A DNA stretch of 64,000 bases from Vibrio fluvialis (GCF_900460245.1 NZ_UHIP01000001.1:1550001-1614000), one strand, 5' to 3'. Shown: positions 9,961 to 18,790, numbered from the stretch's first letter. The notes: generated from the sequence alone by a model not told the origin. Numbers and translations are program-made.

Positions 9961-11385
9961 TTGCATTCGAATATCTCTCTCCCAGAAGAATTTCTTACTA
10001 CGATCGCTGATATCCTTCCGGCATCCCTCAACATGGAAGATTTTATCGCAGCTTGCCAGCGACCACTGCGCAAAAGTGTTCGCGTCAACACGTTAAAAAT
10101 CAGTGTGGAAGAGTTTCAGCAACGCGCCAGTGAGAAAGGATGGGCATTGGAGCCTGTGCCGTGGTGCGAAACCGGATTCTGGATCGAAGCCGATGAAAGC
10201 GAAGTGCCACTTGGCAACACCGCCGAACACATGGCTGGTCTGTTCTACATTCAGGAAGCCAGTTCCATGATGCCAGTTTCAGCACTGTTTATGGATGAAG
10301 CAGACGCTTTCCACTCAGTACTGGATATGGCGGCAGCACCGGGGTCCAAAACTACTCAGATGGCTGCGCTAATGCACAACCAGGGGGTTCTGGTCGCGAA
10401 CGAATTCTCAGCCAGTCGCGTAAAAGTGCTGCATGCCAACATCGAACGCTGTGGTATTCGCAATGCAGCGCTGAGTAATTTTGATGGCCGAGTCTTCGGC
10501 GGATGGTTACCGGAACAGTTCGATGCCGTATTGATTGACGCGCCCTGCTCTGGCGAAGGCACGATCCGTAAGGATCCGGATGCCATGAAAAACTGGAGCA
10601 AAGAGTCTGTATTATCGATTGCAGATACGCAGAAAGACTTGATTGAAAGTGCTTTTCAGGCACTGAAGGTCGGCGGTGTCTTGGTGTATTCAACCTGTAC
10701 ATTGAGTTGTGAAGAGAACCAGCAAGTGTGCTGGCACTTGAAAAACACCTACGGCGATGCGGTGAGTTTTGAGCGCCTCGACTCTCTGTTCACCGATGCC
10801 GACAAAGCCATTACTGAAGAAGGTTTCCTGCACATTTTCCCTCAGGTTTATGACTGTGAAGGCTTCTTTGTGGCACGTATGCGTAAACTTGCCGCCGTTG
10901 CGGCTCCACCAGTCAAAAAACGTTTGGGCAAGTTCCCGTTCGAGAAAGCGAGCAACAAGATCCAAGCCGATGTGGAGAAACAGCTGCAAACCACTCTGGG
11001 TATCTCCCTACCTGCTGACAGCAGCATCTGGCTTCGAGACGGCGATGTGTGGCTGTTCCCTAATGCGTTGGAACCGATGTTGGGCGAACTGCGCTTTTCC
11101 CGAATGGGGATCAAAATCGCCGAAACGCACAAGAAAGGATACCGCTGGCAGCATCAGGTGGCGACCGCGCTAGCTACCGGGCAAGAAACCCGTTGCGTTG
11201 AACTTTCGGTTGAAGATGCACGCGAATGGTACATGGGACGAGATGTCCGTCCACAAGGTCAAAGTGGCCAAGGCGAAGTAATTGTTCGTTATGGTAACGA
11301 TGTGATTGGACTGGGGAAATGGGTGGGCAATCGCGTCAAAAACGGTCTGCCTCGTGAACTGGTCAGAGATAAAAACTTATTCTGA
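9961..11385 (+). CDS. rsmF: 16S rRNA m5C1407 methyltransferase RsmF (YebU)
   Basis: 474 residues. It methylates C1407 of 16S rRNA using S-adenosylmethionine. The SAM-binding motif DMAAAPGSKTTQ (about 121-132), the motif DAPCSGEGTIRKDPDA (about 193) and the catalytic-cysteine motif YSTCTLSCEEN (about 242) are all present; the C-terminal RNA-binding part ends with GNRVKNGLPRELVRDKNLF. The start is a TTG: an in-frame TGA at 9949-9951 rules out any upstream ATG, and the next ATG (codon 25) would remove conserved N-terminal residues. The letA-letB-rsmF order is the same as E. coli yebS-yebT-yebU. Confidence 0.95.
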   Translation: MHSNISLPEEFLTTIADILPASLNMEDFIAACQRPLRKSVRVNTLKISVEEFQQRASEKGWALEPVPWCETGFWIEADESEVPLGNTAEHMAGLFYIQEASSMMPVSALFMDEADAFHSVLDMAAAPGSKTTQMAALMHNQGVLVANEFSASRVKVLHANIERCGIRNAALSNFDGRVFGGWLPEQFDAVLIDAPCSGEGTIRKDPDAMKNWSKESVLSIADTQKDLIESAFQALKVGGVLVYSTCTLSCEENQQVCWHLKNTYGDAVSFERLDSLFTDADKAITEEGFLHIFPQVYDCEGFFVARMRKLAAVAAPPVKKRLGKFPFEKASNKIQADVEKQLQTTLGISLPADSSIWLRDGDVWLFPNALEPMLGELRFSRMGIKIAETHKKGYRWQHQVATALATGQETRCVELSVEDAREWYMGRDVRPQGQSGQGEVIVRYGNDVIGLGKWVGNRVKNGLPRELVRDKNLF

Positions 11386-11417
11386 ACCGCTAAACGCCAG
11401 CATGAAATGCTGGCTGC

Positions 11418-11448
11418 TTGTCGCGAAAAAATGAGTCTGTACTACACT
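11418..11448 (+). promoter_or_regulatory. Possible promoter of the small RNA candidate
   Basis: TTGTCG at 11418-11423 with TACTAC (11440, 16-base spacer) or TACACT (11443, 19-base spacer) as -10. Neither pairing is ideal. It lies between the rsmF stop and a strong terminator that is otherwise too far from rsmF. Confidence 0.3.
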
Positions 11449-11451
11449 TAA

Positions 11452-11545
11452 CGTTAAGCAGTCTCAGACTCAGTTCTATTAGCGCAGGCTCTTTGGAGCC
11501 ATTCCCCTAGGCCCGAAACGCCTTACGTTTCTGGCCTTTTTTTTT
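11452..11545 (+). ncRNA. Candidate small RNA between rsmF and the CvfB gene
   Basis: The 160 bases between rsmF and the convergent S1-domain gene end in a strong intrinsic terminator on the plus strand, far from the rsmF stop. In front of it are a short hairpin (GGCTC/GAGCC around 11487-11500) and an unpaired stretch, preceded by a plausible promoter. This is the layout of an Hfq-type trans-acting small RNA of about 90-95 nucleotides. It could instead be only a long rsmF 3' end. I do not recognise the sequence as a named Vibrio small RNA. Confidence 0.35.
11511..11545 (+). terminator. Strong intrinsic terminator, plus strand
   Basis: Stem GCCCGAAACG (11511-11520) with CGTTTCTGGC (11526-11535), one mismatch, loop CCTTA, then nine T. 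Confidence 0.85.
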
Positions 11546-11550
11546 GTGGA

Positions 11551-12387
11551 TTATTCAGCCAGGCGAATGCCGTCTTTTTCAATCAGGATTTTGCCCTGTT
11601 TGAACAGACCGCCAATGGTCTTCTTAAACGTGCCTTTACTGGTACGGAAAGTTGCGAAAATTGCTTCCGGAGTCGATTTGTCACTCAGTGGCAGGAAGCC
11701 ACCTTTCTTCTGCAACGTTTCCAGAATTTTCTCGCTCAGATCATCCATCTTCGCTACGCCCACTTTCTGCAGCGCCAGATCGATTTTGCCATCTTCACGA
11801 ATATTCTTGATGTAACCTTTCAGCTTCTTACCGATGAAGAGCTTACCAAATACATCGGATGGGAAAATCATGCCCCAATGCTGGCCATTGATGATCGCTT
11901 TGTAGCCAAGGTCCGAGCGTTCAGCGATGATCAAATCAACCTGTTCATTTTGCGCGTACTTCGCTGGCGTTTTATCCAGCAGTTTGTTGAACTTCGTTGT
12001 TCCCACAATACGGCCCGACGCTTTATCGGTGTACACGTAAACCAGAATGTTCTGACCCGCAGCAAAACGCGCACGTTGTTCACTGTAAGGCACAAGCAAA
12101 TCTTTGTCTTTGATTCCCCAGTTGACGAAAGCACCCGTGGTGTTAACGCCTTCAATTTTCATCAGGCCCCATTCACCCACTTTGGCGATTGGCGTTTCTG
12201 TCGTTGCCGCCAGTTGGTTTTCTGAATCAAAGTACAGGAACACATCAACAAAGTGTCCCAGTTCCACACCTTCTGGTGCAAATCGTTTTGGCAGTAACGT
12301 CGTACCAAACTCCCCGGCGTCCAGGAAGACACCAAAATCGGTAATTTTTACGACTTCTAGATTGTTAATCTGACCAACGTTAATCAT
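11551..12387 (-). CDS. S1 RNA-binding domain protein, CvfB/YitL family
   Basis: 278 residues. CvfB-like proteins are built of several S1 domains and a C-terminal winged-helix domain; they bind RNA and affect virulence-factor and general gene expression in Firmicutes. Here the S1-like repeats run from MINVGQINNLEVVKITDFGVFLDAG through GLMKIEGVNTTGAFVNWGIKD to IFPSDVFGKLFIGKKLKGYI, and the C-terminal third (SEKILETLQKKGGFLPLSDKS, then FATFRTSKGTFKKTIGGLFKQGKI) fits the winged helix. It stands alone, convergent with the small RNA candidate and divergent from the next gene. The function in Vibrio is not established. Confidence 0.88.
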   Translation of the reverse strand: MINVGQINNLEVVKITDFGVFLDAGEFGTTLLPKRFAPEGVELGHFVDVFLYFDSENQLAATTETPIAKVGEWGLMKIEGVNTTGAFVNWGIKDKDLLVPYSEQRARFAAGQNILVYVYTDKASGRIVGTTKFNKLLDKTPAKYAQNEQVDLIIAERSDLGYKAIINGQHWGMIFPSDVFGKLFIGKKLKGYIKNIREDGKIDLALQKVGVAKMDDLSEKILETLQKKGGFLPLSDKSTPEAIFATFRTSKGTFKKTIGGLFKQGKILIEKDGIRLAE

Positions 12388-12489
12388 TTAAAACTGTCTC
12401 ACATCAAATTTGCAGAGATTATACGTGATCTCTGTTATGCTTTCCCCCATTCAACAGAGAAAATTAAGCAATTTTTTCAGGAGTTTTCG

Positions 12490-13839
12490 TTGATCACTGT
12501 CGATAAGCAAGATGCCGTCACCCTAAAGATTTCGTCGGAGATGTCCGACAGTAAAAAGCTCGATCTTGATATGTATCTGTTTATCCCCGGGGAGTTGGGA
12601 CTGACACCGGAAGTGATATCAGAGTCTGAGTTTTTTTACAGTTCTATCCATCAAAAGCGTTCCTATTACAGTGACCAGATTCTGTTGCCACTGGTGCACA
12701 GCCGACTGGCGCAGCGCGGCCGACTCTCTTCTACCCAATACCGGGTCAGCTTAAGTTTGTTTGCTTATCAATACGTTATTGCACTCGACAAGGCCGTCAA
12801 TCAGCTCAACAACACGAGTGACAGCGTCACCTCTGAAGAAGTGGATACGGTTATAGAGTTGGCTTTGGATATTCTCAAGCGCCTGCGCAGAACAATCCCT
12901 TATGAAGAAACGCTTAAACGTTACTACGCCAACATCGACAACTACCTTTCGTGGTACACCGAGCAGAAGTTCCTTTCGATGGTGTCGAACCTCACACGCG
13001 ATAACGAATATAAAACCATCAAAGAACGCTTGATCACGCTGGTGGAAAAAGAACAGGCACATCGTGCCTTGAACCACTATAACTCAGATAAAGCCGATAA
13101 CGACATCACCAGACTCAGCAACAAAATGCGTCTGCTGCGCCGTCTGATTGAGCACCCAATCATTCTCAACGAGAAAATCACCTCCCTCGGCAAAAATATG
13201 AAACGGGCCGTGAAAGGGATTGCGACCGGTTTGGTCATGGTGGTGGTGACCATCACGGCAATTTCCGCACGTGACTACTGGGGCGAGATCACCGCTTCTT
13301 TCATCATCGCGATGTCATTTATTTATGCATTGCGGGAAATTTTTAAAGATGACCTGCGCGACATGTTGTGGCGCTGGATCCGCAAGGGCAAACCAAAGTG
13401 GCGCCGTCGCTATTTCGATCCCAGTACGGGTAAGCAAGTCGGTCAGAAAGATGAATGGTTGGATTATAAAAGCCTGAGCAATTTACCCGACAGCATTCAG
13501 AACATTCGAAAGAAGCGTGTTGTGCAGCGCGAAGAGCAGATTCTCCATTACCGCTCAGAAACCGAGATGACCACATCGCGATTTATGAGTGGCTATGAAG
13601 CCACTCGCGAAAGCATGTTGATTGATCTTCGGACTTTAACCCGCTTGATGGATAAAGGCTCAAACCGGATTTATCAGCTCAATAACGGACAAGTCAGCCG
13701 CGAATCGGTAGAAAAGCGTCACTTGATTAATCTGATCGTTAAAGAGAAAAATCACAAAAGTAAACCACGCTATTACCGTTGGAAAATCGTGCTAAACCGA
13801 AGCAAGATCGTGGATATCGAATCCATCGACCTGAGTTAA
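12490..13839 (+). CDS. Uncharacterised membrane protein with two central helices
   Basis: 449 residues, not recognised. The start is a TTG with a clear AGGAG site six bases upstream; no suitable ATG is near. The N-terminal half (to about residue 235) is mostly helical and charged, with no membrane segment. Two hydrophobic helices follow, GIATGLVMVVVTITAISA (about 244-261) and ASFIIAMSFIYALREIF (about 270-286). The last 160 residues are basic (WRWIRKGKPKWRRRYF; KKRVVQREEQIL) and presumably cytoplasmic, so both large parts should lie on the same side of the membrane. It overlaps the stop of the convergent DUF4442 gene by four bases. Its own promoter region is shared divergently with the CvfB gene. 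Confidence 0.8.
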   Translation: MITVDKQDAVTLKISSEMSDSKKLDLDMYLFIPGELGLTPEVISESEFFYSSIHQKRSYYSDQILLPLVHSRLAQRGRLSSTQYRVSLSLFAYQYVIALDKAVNQLNNTSDSVTSEEVDTVIELALDILKRLRRTIPYEETLKRYYANIDNYLSWYTEQKFLSMVSNLTRDNEYKTIKERLITLVEKEQAHRALNHYNSDKADNDITRLSNKMRLLRRLIEHPIILNEKITSLGKNMKRAVKGIATGLVMVVVTITAISARDYWGEITASFIIAMSFIYALREIFKDDLRDMLWRWIRKGKPKWRRRYFDPSTGKQVGQKDEWLDYKSLSNLPDSIQNIRKKRVVQREEQILHYRSETEMTTSRFMSGYEATRESMLIDLRTLTRLMDKGSNRIYQLNNGQVSRESVEKRHLINLIVKEKNHKSKPRYYRWKIVLNRSKIVDIESIDLS

Positions 13840-14315
13840 CGCTTCGAGCATTTCAGCGACAGCGTGAGCCAGAATTCCGCCATCGGTTCATCACCATGCA
13901 GTGATGGGCAAGTGGCGGTAATTTTTACCGCTTTGTTTACCCGCTCCCCGGTTTGAATGGTTTCATCGAGCATCGCATCGATGGCCTCACCTTCATCACA
14001 ATGAAAATACACATCCGCTTCCGGACGTTTTAGAAATTCACCTTTCACCGCTTTGAATGCCAGTGAGACTCGCTCGCCACGCTGTTGCGCTTTCTGCATC
14101 GCCATAAAACCACCGGCAACGTCTGCACCGACCGCGAGAACACCAAAATACATGCTATTGAGGTGATTCTTGTTACGACGCTTCAGCGGTATACGGACCA
14201 CCACCGATTGGTCATTGAGCGTGATGAGTTTTGGCCGGCAATACCAGATGAGTGGAACTTTCATTAAGCCAAAGTAATTAAGGTAAAAATTCGCTTTTGT
14301 GAGTGCGGAGAGCAT
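13836..14315 (-). CDS. DUF4442 protein, hot-dog thioesterase-like
   Basis: 159 residues. The fold of this family is that of hot-dog thioesterases such as PaaI. The central stretch LNSMYFGVLAVGADVAGGFMA corresponds to the hot-dog helix with its conserved small residues and Asp. KGEFLKRPEADVYFHCDEG and the final VKITATCP and EFWLTLSLK strands fit the sheet. No substrate can be named. The gene is single, between a convergent neighbour and a downstream terminator. Confidence 0.75.
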   Translation of the reverse strand: MLSALTKANFYLNYFGLMKVPLIWYCRPKLITLNDQSVVVRIPLKRRNKNHLNSMYFGVLAVGADVAGGFMAMQKAQQRGERVSLAFKAVKGEFLKRPEADVYFHCDEGEAIDAMLDETIQTGERVNKAVKITATCPSLHGDEPMAEFWLTLSLKCSKR

Positions 14316-14396
14316 AGGCCAGACCTTATTTTATAGTTGTCAGACCAGTTGACTAGACCGCATTTGAATTGTCAATGAGATGTTACAGAAAACAAG

Positions 14397-14424
14397 AAGC
14401 CAGCCTTCTTATTGGCTGGCTTTT
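14397..14424 (-). terminator. Hairpin between the DUF4442 gene and the PEP-synthase-like gene
   Basis: Stem AAGCCAGCC/GGCTGGCTT, 14 bases beyond the stop of the minus-strand gene at 14438. The U-tract on the minus strand is short and interrupted; on the plus strand it is TTTT. Confidence 0.6.
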
Positions 14425-14437
14425 GCATTGCTTAACT

Positions 14438-15325
14438 TCAGAAGTTGAAGATGGCTTCCGCCTGAGCGTTTTCCAATAAGTAGTTTTGCAGTTTCGGGTA
14501 CTGTTCAAGTGATTGTGTGACCACTAATACCGGCTTCTTAGCTTGTTGCGCAGCTTTAATCGCAATATCCGCCAGTTGAGTTATCGATTCGCTGTCCGGG
14601 TTGTAGAGGTATTCCAGCGACGGGTTCAGCTTGTCGATGCCAAGCGTAAACTGCGCCAACGATTCCCAATCTAAAACAACACCGTCGAAATAGTGCAGCA
14701 GGCGATCCGCGACCATAACGCTGGACGGCACATTACAAACGTAAAGTACCTTCAGGCCGTTCAAGCCACGCGGTAAGCCCTGGACTGCCAACCGGTCAAT
14801 AATCGTGGCTGCATCACTCAGTGTGCGGACAAACGGCACCACAATTTCAATATCCAACCCTTTCGACCGAAGTTGTTTAATCACTTCACACTCAAGTGCA
14901 AATGCTGCAGCGTAAGACTCAGAAGCATAACGCGAAACCCCTCTCAACCCCATTGCCGGGTTGACTTCATCAGCCTCCAGAGAGCCGCCCAGCAGAGTCT
15001 GATAGCCGTAACTATCGGCACAACTCAAACACACGCGAACCGATTGATGATGCGGTTCAATGGCCTGTTCGATTTGCGTAACCAAGGTTGCAACAAAGTG
15101 CTGCTCCAGCGGAATGCCACCTAACATGGCATCCAGTGAACTTTTTTCCAATTCTGACAGTTGGTCTGTGCCACTCACCAAAGCCGGATGATAAAACACA
15201 CTTTCCGCAATGAGCTCAGAAAGAGAGACAAACAAATAAGAACTCGGTGCTTGTGCCATCGCCTTTGGCAAGGTGTTTCCGAGAGCCAACTGTTCATGAA
15301 TGGTGGCGTTATGTTCTAAACTCAT
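14438..15325 (-). CDS. Orphan PEP-synthase C-terminal domain-like protein, probably non-catalytic
   Basis: 295 residues from the ATG at 15325, which has a GGAG site five bases upstream; an in-frame start at 15400 would add a spurious hydrophobic leader. The segment NPAMGLRGVSRY...LECEVIKQLRSKG...VVPFVRTLSDAATIIDRL...GLKVLYVCNVPSS...FDGVVLDWESLAQFTLGIDK follows the PEP-binding TIM barrel of PEP synthase and pyruvate phosphate dikinase. The ATP-grasp and phosphohistidine domains are absent. Catalytic positions are changed: the Glu of CEIP is Asn, the SIGSND metal site is LDWESL, and the CGQxPSD cysteine motif is VTQSLEQ. It is therefore probably a binding or regulatory protein. It is divergent from a DAHP synthase, which uses PEP. 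Confidence 0.8.
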   Translation of the reverse strand: MSLEHNATIHEQLALGNTLPKAMAQAPSSYLFVSLSELIAESVFYHPALVSGTDQLSELEKSSLDAMLGGIPLEQHFVATLVTQIEQAIEPHHQSVRVCLSCADSYGYQTLLGGSLEADEVNPAMGLRGVSRYASESYAAAFALECEVIKQLRSKGLDIEIVVPFVRTLSDAATIIDRLAVQGLPRGLNGLKVLYVCNVPSSVMVADRLLHYFDGVVLDWESLAQFTLGIDKLNPSLEYLYNPDSESITQLADIAIKAAQQAKKPVLVVTQSLEQYPKLQNYLLENAQAEAIFNF

Positions 15326-15530
15326 TACTGCTCCGATTATCATTATGATGTTTATGTCGAAAATACCGAGAGAACTCCAGAAAAACAAGCCAAAAATCAA
15401 TATTTATGAATTTATTTTGCATAAATTTTCACTTTACACTTTACGAAAAATTCCTTTTTTGCTTAACAGTTTATTCTAGTAGGTAAATTCGTTATCTTTA
15501 GGGCCTCGCAATAAAAGGACAGGCTATCCT

Positions 15531-16589
15531 ATGCCATTAAAAACAGATGAATTAAGAACCCAAGCATTGGGCCCAATGCCTACACCGGCAGAACTTAGCC
15601 ACGCCCATCCCATCACGGATGAAGTTGCAGAACGTATTGCTAACTCTCGACGTCAAATCGAGCGCATTCTGACCGGAGAAGATGACCGCCTGTTGGTGAT
15701 CGTCGGCCCATGTTCTGTACACGATACCATCGCTGCGATGGATTACGCGCGCCGCTTAAGTGCCATTCAGGATCAATACGCGAACGAGCTGTTTATCGTT
15801 ATGCGTACTTACTTCGAAAAACCACGTACGGTTGTCGGCTGGAAAGGCCTGATCACAGACCCGAACCTAGACGGTTCTTATGCACTGGAAACGGGCCTGA
15901 ATAAAGCTCGTCAACTGCTGCTTGATATCAACAAGCTTGGTCTGGCTACCGCGACAGAATTTTTAGATATGATTACGGGTCAGTACATCGCTGACCTGAT
16001 CACCTGGGGCGCAATTGGTGCACGAACAACCGAATCTCAGATTCACCGCGAAATGGCCTCCGCGCTTTCTTGCCCGGTTGGTTTCAAAAACGGTACCAAC
16101 GGCAATGTTAAAATCGCCATTGATGCAATTCGCGCATCCAAAGCTTCACACTACTTCTATTCACCAGATAAAAATGGCCGTATGACGGTGTACCGCACCA
16201 GCGGAAACCCATTCGGGCACGTCATTCTGCGTGGCGGCGATACCGGACCAAACTTTGATGCCGCGTCGGTTGATGCGGCCTGTGCTAAACTGGCAGAGTT
16301 TGATCTTCCAGAGCGTTTGGTGGTGGATTTCAGCCACGCCAACTGCGAAAAGCAACACCGCAAGCAATTGGATGTCGCCAAAGACATTTGTCAGCAGATT
16401 GAATCTGGCAGTCACAAAGTGGCGGGCGTCATGGCAGAAAGCTTCATTCTTGAAGGTAATCAGCCGATGCATGATCTGAACAACCTGACTTATGGTCAAT
16501 CGATCACCGATCCGTGCCTGAGTTGGGAAGATACAGCAACAATGCTTGATATGCTGGCTCAATCGATTAAAGTACGCCGCGCAAGTTAA
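15531..16589 (+). CDS. aroH: 3-deoxy-7-phosphoheptulonate (DAHP) synthase, class I, AroH-like
   Basis: 352 residues. It condenses PEP and erythrose 4-phosphate, the first step of aromatic amino acid synthesis. Core motifs are [27 protein letters not shown] and FKNGT. The N-terminus ([30 protein letters not shown]) is closer to E. coli AroH, the tryptophan-sensitive isozyme, than to AroF or AroG, but the feedback specificity is an inference. yajQ follows after 19 bases. I found no clean TrpR or TyrR operator in the 200-base gap to the divergent gene. The start ATG has an AAAGGACAG region upstream. Confidence 0.92.
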   Translation: MPLKTDELRTQALGPMPTPAELSHAHPITDEVAERIANSRRQIERILTGEDDRLLVIVGPCSVHDTIAAMDYARRLSAIQDQYANELFIVMRTYFEKPRTVVGWKGLITDPNLDGSYALETGLNKARQLLLDINKLGLATATEFLDMITGQYIADLITWGAIGARTTESQIHREMASALSCPVGFKNGTNGNVKIAIDAIRASKASHYFYSPDKNGRMTVYRTSGNPFGHVILRGGDTGPNFDAASVDAACAKLAEFDLPERLVVDFSHANCEKQHRKQLDVAKDICQQIESGSHKVAGVMAESFILEGNQPMHDLNNLTYGQSITDPCLSWEDTATMLDMLAQSIKVRRAS

Positions 16590-16608
16590 CCATAAGGAAA
16601 ACATTAAG

Positions 16609-17091
16609 ATGCCTTCTTTTGATATTGTTTCTGAAATCGACGTTGTAGAAGTCCGTAACGCGGTTGATAACTCCAACCGTGAGTTGGCCACTCGTTTCGA
16701 TTTTCGCAACGTAGAAGCCAGCTTCGAGCTGAAAGAAGAAACAGTAAAATTGGCTGCTGAAGGTGACTTCCAACTGCAACAGCTGATGGACATTCTGCGG
16801 AACAACCTGGCGAAACGTGGTGTGGATCCTCGTTCTATGGACGTGAAAGCTTCCGTTCATTCAGGTAAAAACTGGTACAAAGATGTCGTTTTCGTTCAGG
16901 GTATCGAAACCGATCTGGCGAAAAAAGTCGTGAAAATGATCAAAGATGCCAAGCTGAAAGTTCAGGCGTCGATTCAAGGCGACAAAGTGCGTGTAACTGG
17001 TAAAAAACGCGATGATCTACAAACAGTCATCGCTCTGCTACGTGACAGTGACTTGGAACAACCATTCCAATACAATAACTTCCGCGACTGA
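16609..17091 (+). CDS. yajQ: YajQ-family nucleotide-binding protein
   Basis: 160 residues, the normal family length, from the ATG at 16609 with AAGGAAA upstream. The sequence starts [20 protein letters not shown] and carries the two ferredoxin-like halves of the family, ending [10 protein letters not shown]. YajQ proteins bind nucleotides and RNA; a Xanthomonas member is a cyclic-di-GMP receptor that works with a LysR regulator. That role is not shown here, but this window has many cyclic-di-GMP synthases. It is co-directional with aroH and ends at a strong terminator. Confidence 0.95.
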   Translation: MPSFDIVSEIDVVEVRNAVDNSNRELATRFDFRNVEASFELKEETVKLAAEGDFQLQQLMDILRNNLAKRGVDPRSMDVKASVHSGKNWYKDVVFVQGIETDLAKKVVKMIKDAKLKVQASIQGDKVRVTGKKRDDLQTVIALLRDSDLEQPFQYNNFRD

Positions 17092-17113
17092 TTACATCGC
17101 CACGAAGTAAAGA

Positions 17114-17141
17114 AAATCCAGCCCTTGGGCTGGATTTTTTA
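17114..17141 (+). terminator. Terminator after yajQ
   Basis: Stem AAATCCAGCCC/GGGCTGGATTT followed by T-run; the A-rich left side could also serve msrB on the minus strand. Confidence 0.85.
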
Positions 17142-17158
17142 CATTTGAAAGAATGCGA

Positions 17159-17605
17159 TTAATCTCGCTGCTTGTCTATCGCAATCGAGTTAACACAATA
17201 ACGCAGCCCGCTTGGTGGTGGACCATCAGGAAAGACATGGCCAAGATGTGCGTCACAACTGTTGCAGCGCACCTCGACTCTAGGCGTCGCCAGTTTAGTG
17301 TCGATATGATACGAAATCGCGTTGCTTTTCACGGGTTGAGAGAATGAAGGCCAGCCTGTATGCGAATCGTACTTGGTATTCGAATCAAACAGCACGGTTT
17401 TACAGCACACACATTGATAAATGCCCGGCTCAAACAAGCTGCACATTTCTGAAGAAAATGGTCGTTCCGTTCCGTGTTCACGCGTGACGTAATATTGCTC
17501 TTCGGTCAGTTCTTTTTGCCACTCCTGCGCCGTTTTTTCAACGCGACGCGTTGGTTGCAAATTCCCATGATTTGCAAATTCAAGAATGTCTTTCCAACTC
17601 AGCAT
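17159..17605 (-). CDS. msrB: Peptide methionine-(R)-S-oxide reductase MsrB
   Basis: 148 residues. It repairs R-sulfoxides of protein-bound methionine. Two zinc-binding pairs are visible, CVCC (about 68-71) and CNSC (about 114-117), with GWPSF between them, then HLGHVFPDGP and the catalytic cysteine in RYCVNS. There is no signal peptide, so it is cytoplasmic. It is a stand-alone gene, convergent with yajQ. Confidence 0.95.
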   Translation of the reverse strand: MLSWKDILEFANHGNLQPTRRVEKTAQEWQKELTEEQYYVTREHGTERPFSSEMCSLFEPGIYQCVCCKTVLFDSNTKYDSHTGWPSFSQPVKSNAISYHIDTKLATPRVEVRCNSCDAHLGHVFPDGPPPSGLRYCVNSIAIDKQRD

Positions 17606-17692
17606 AGCTGCCCTCTCTTACTGATTGCCTCTTGTCTGCCTTAGACCTTAGTACGAGACAAAAACTTTCACCGCCTTACGTCGCTTATAAAA

Positions 17693-17724
17693 AAATAGCT
17701 CATCAACGATGAGCTATTTTTGCT
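17693..17724. terminator. Bidirectional terminator between msrB and the coiled-coil gene
   Basis: Stem AAATAGCTCAT/ATGAGCTATTT with A-run to the left and T-run to the right. Confidence 0.85.
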
Positions 17725-17726
17725 TT

Positions 17727-18458
17727 TTACAGGCCGATTTCTTCGGACAACGATTTTATCTGTTCCAGATCCATCTGATGGACCCGAATCATCTGGTCCA
17801 GCTGACTGATACGTGAGTTCGCTTCATCTTGTTTATCACAAGCATCCGATTTAGCGTCCCAAGATTTGCCTTCCAGATAGATATCACACTCTTTCTTAAG
17901 CGATTTGACTTGAGGAACCAGCGCATCACGCTCCTTCTGCATCGCTTCCATCTCTTGCTTAATTTTCAGCTCTTTCTGGAATAGTTCACGAGAGCGCTCA
18001 AACATGGTCGCTTGCATATCAGCCTGACGATTCAGCTTGCTATTCTTGGCATCAGCCTCTGCCAGCGCATCTTTCTGTTCGGATAACTCGCTCTCCAGCG
18101 TCGCATTCACTTTTTCCAGCTCAGTGATCTGCTTTTCCAATTTACTCAGGTTGGTTTTGTGTTGTTCCGTCTGTTCATTAAGCGCTGCTTGAAGCTTATT
18201 TTCCCACTCGCTGTTCATAGCGATGGTTTGCTGCTCAGCGTCGGCCTGCTGAGCCGAATCATCACTCTTCGATTGCTGATATTGTGTTTCCAACGTCTGA
18301 TAGGCTTTTTCCCATTTCGACGCGGTGACCGATGAGCCAATCAAGCCACCAAGAGCCAAACCCAACACGGCTGCGATACCAATATAGAGATAACTGCGCT
18401 TATCGCGCTCTTCAATGACAACTACATCTTCGTTATCGTCTAACTGTTTCTGGTTCAA
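17727..18458 (-). CDS. Membrane-anchored coiled-coil protein of unknown function
   Basis: 243 residues from a TTG start with AGGAG seven bases upstream. A charged N-terminus (DDNEDVVVIEERDKRS) is followed by one membrane helix with glycine zipper character (YIGIAAVLGLALGGLIGSSV, about 24-43). The rest is almost entirely coiled coil, rich in Glu, Gln, Lys and Ala, with two cysteines near the end (KKECDIYLEGK and SDACDKQ) that could form a disulfide in the periplasm. I do not recognise a defined family. The 52-residue membrane-protein gene lies 20 bases upstream on the same strand, so the two probably form an operon. Confidence 0.75.
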   Translation of the reverse strand: MNQKQLDDNEDVVVIEERDKRSYLYIGIAAVLGLALGGLIGSSVTASKWEKAYQTLETQYQQSKSDDSAQQADAEQQTIAMNSEWENKLQAALNEQTEQHKTNLSKLEKQITELEKVNATLESELSEQKDALAEADAKNSKLNRQADMQATMFERSRELFQKELKIKQEMEAMQKERDALVPQVKSLKKECDIYLEGKSWDAKSDACDKQDEANSRISQLDQMIRVHQMDLEQIKSLSEEIGL

Positions 18459-18478
18459 GTTTTACTCCTAAATCAACA

Positions 18479-18637
18479 TCAGCGAAATAATTCAGCAACG
18501 ACCACAGAGACAATGTAAATCACAAACGCTGCCCCCAGAGTCATCACCACACCTTTCTGAACTTTCTCACTGGTTCGATAACGGATCAGAAAGTATGCCA
18601 GCACAATCAATAATCCAATGGTTATCAGTCTGATCAT
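18479..18637 (-). CDS. Small membrane protein, 52 residues
   Basis: A short gene starting with ATG at 18637 behind an AGGGAG site seven bases upstream. It encodes two predicted hydrophobic helices, IRLITIGLLIVLAYFLI (residues 2-18) and VVMTLGAAFVIYIVSVVVA (about 30-48), joined by a short basic loop (RYRTSEKVQKG). The loop charge suggests both ends face the periplasm. It is 20 bases upstream of the coiled-coil membrane protein and probably cotranslated with it. No family recognised. Confidence 0.7.
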   Translation of the reverse strand: MIRLITIGLLIVLAYFLIRYRTSEKVQKGVVMTLGAAFVIYIVSVVVAELFR

Positions 18638-18790
18638 GGCTCGCTCCCTTTATAACGCTCTATTTTATACCACTTATACCGTATGAAAGGTCAGAGAAAA
18701 GTTTATTCCTCCACATCTTAGGGAAGATTTCTGACTTCGATTGATTTTGTAGATGACATCACACTTTGTTTTGGTTAGTATCGCAAAGCA

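Noticed and set aside
14438..15325. PEP-synthase fragment as a frameshifted remnant of a full ppsA
   Set aside because: The flanks contain no remaining ATP-grasp or phosphohistidine sequence, and the gene has its own ribosome binding site and an uninterrupted frame.
15400..15530. Possible TrpR or TyrR operator before aroH (CTAGT near 15475, TTTACA-like near 15435)
   Set aside because: Only half-sites without the required symmetry or spacing.
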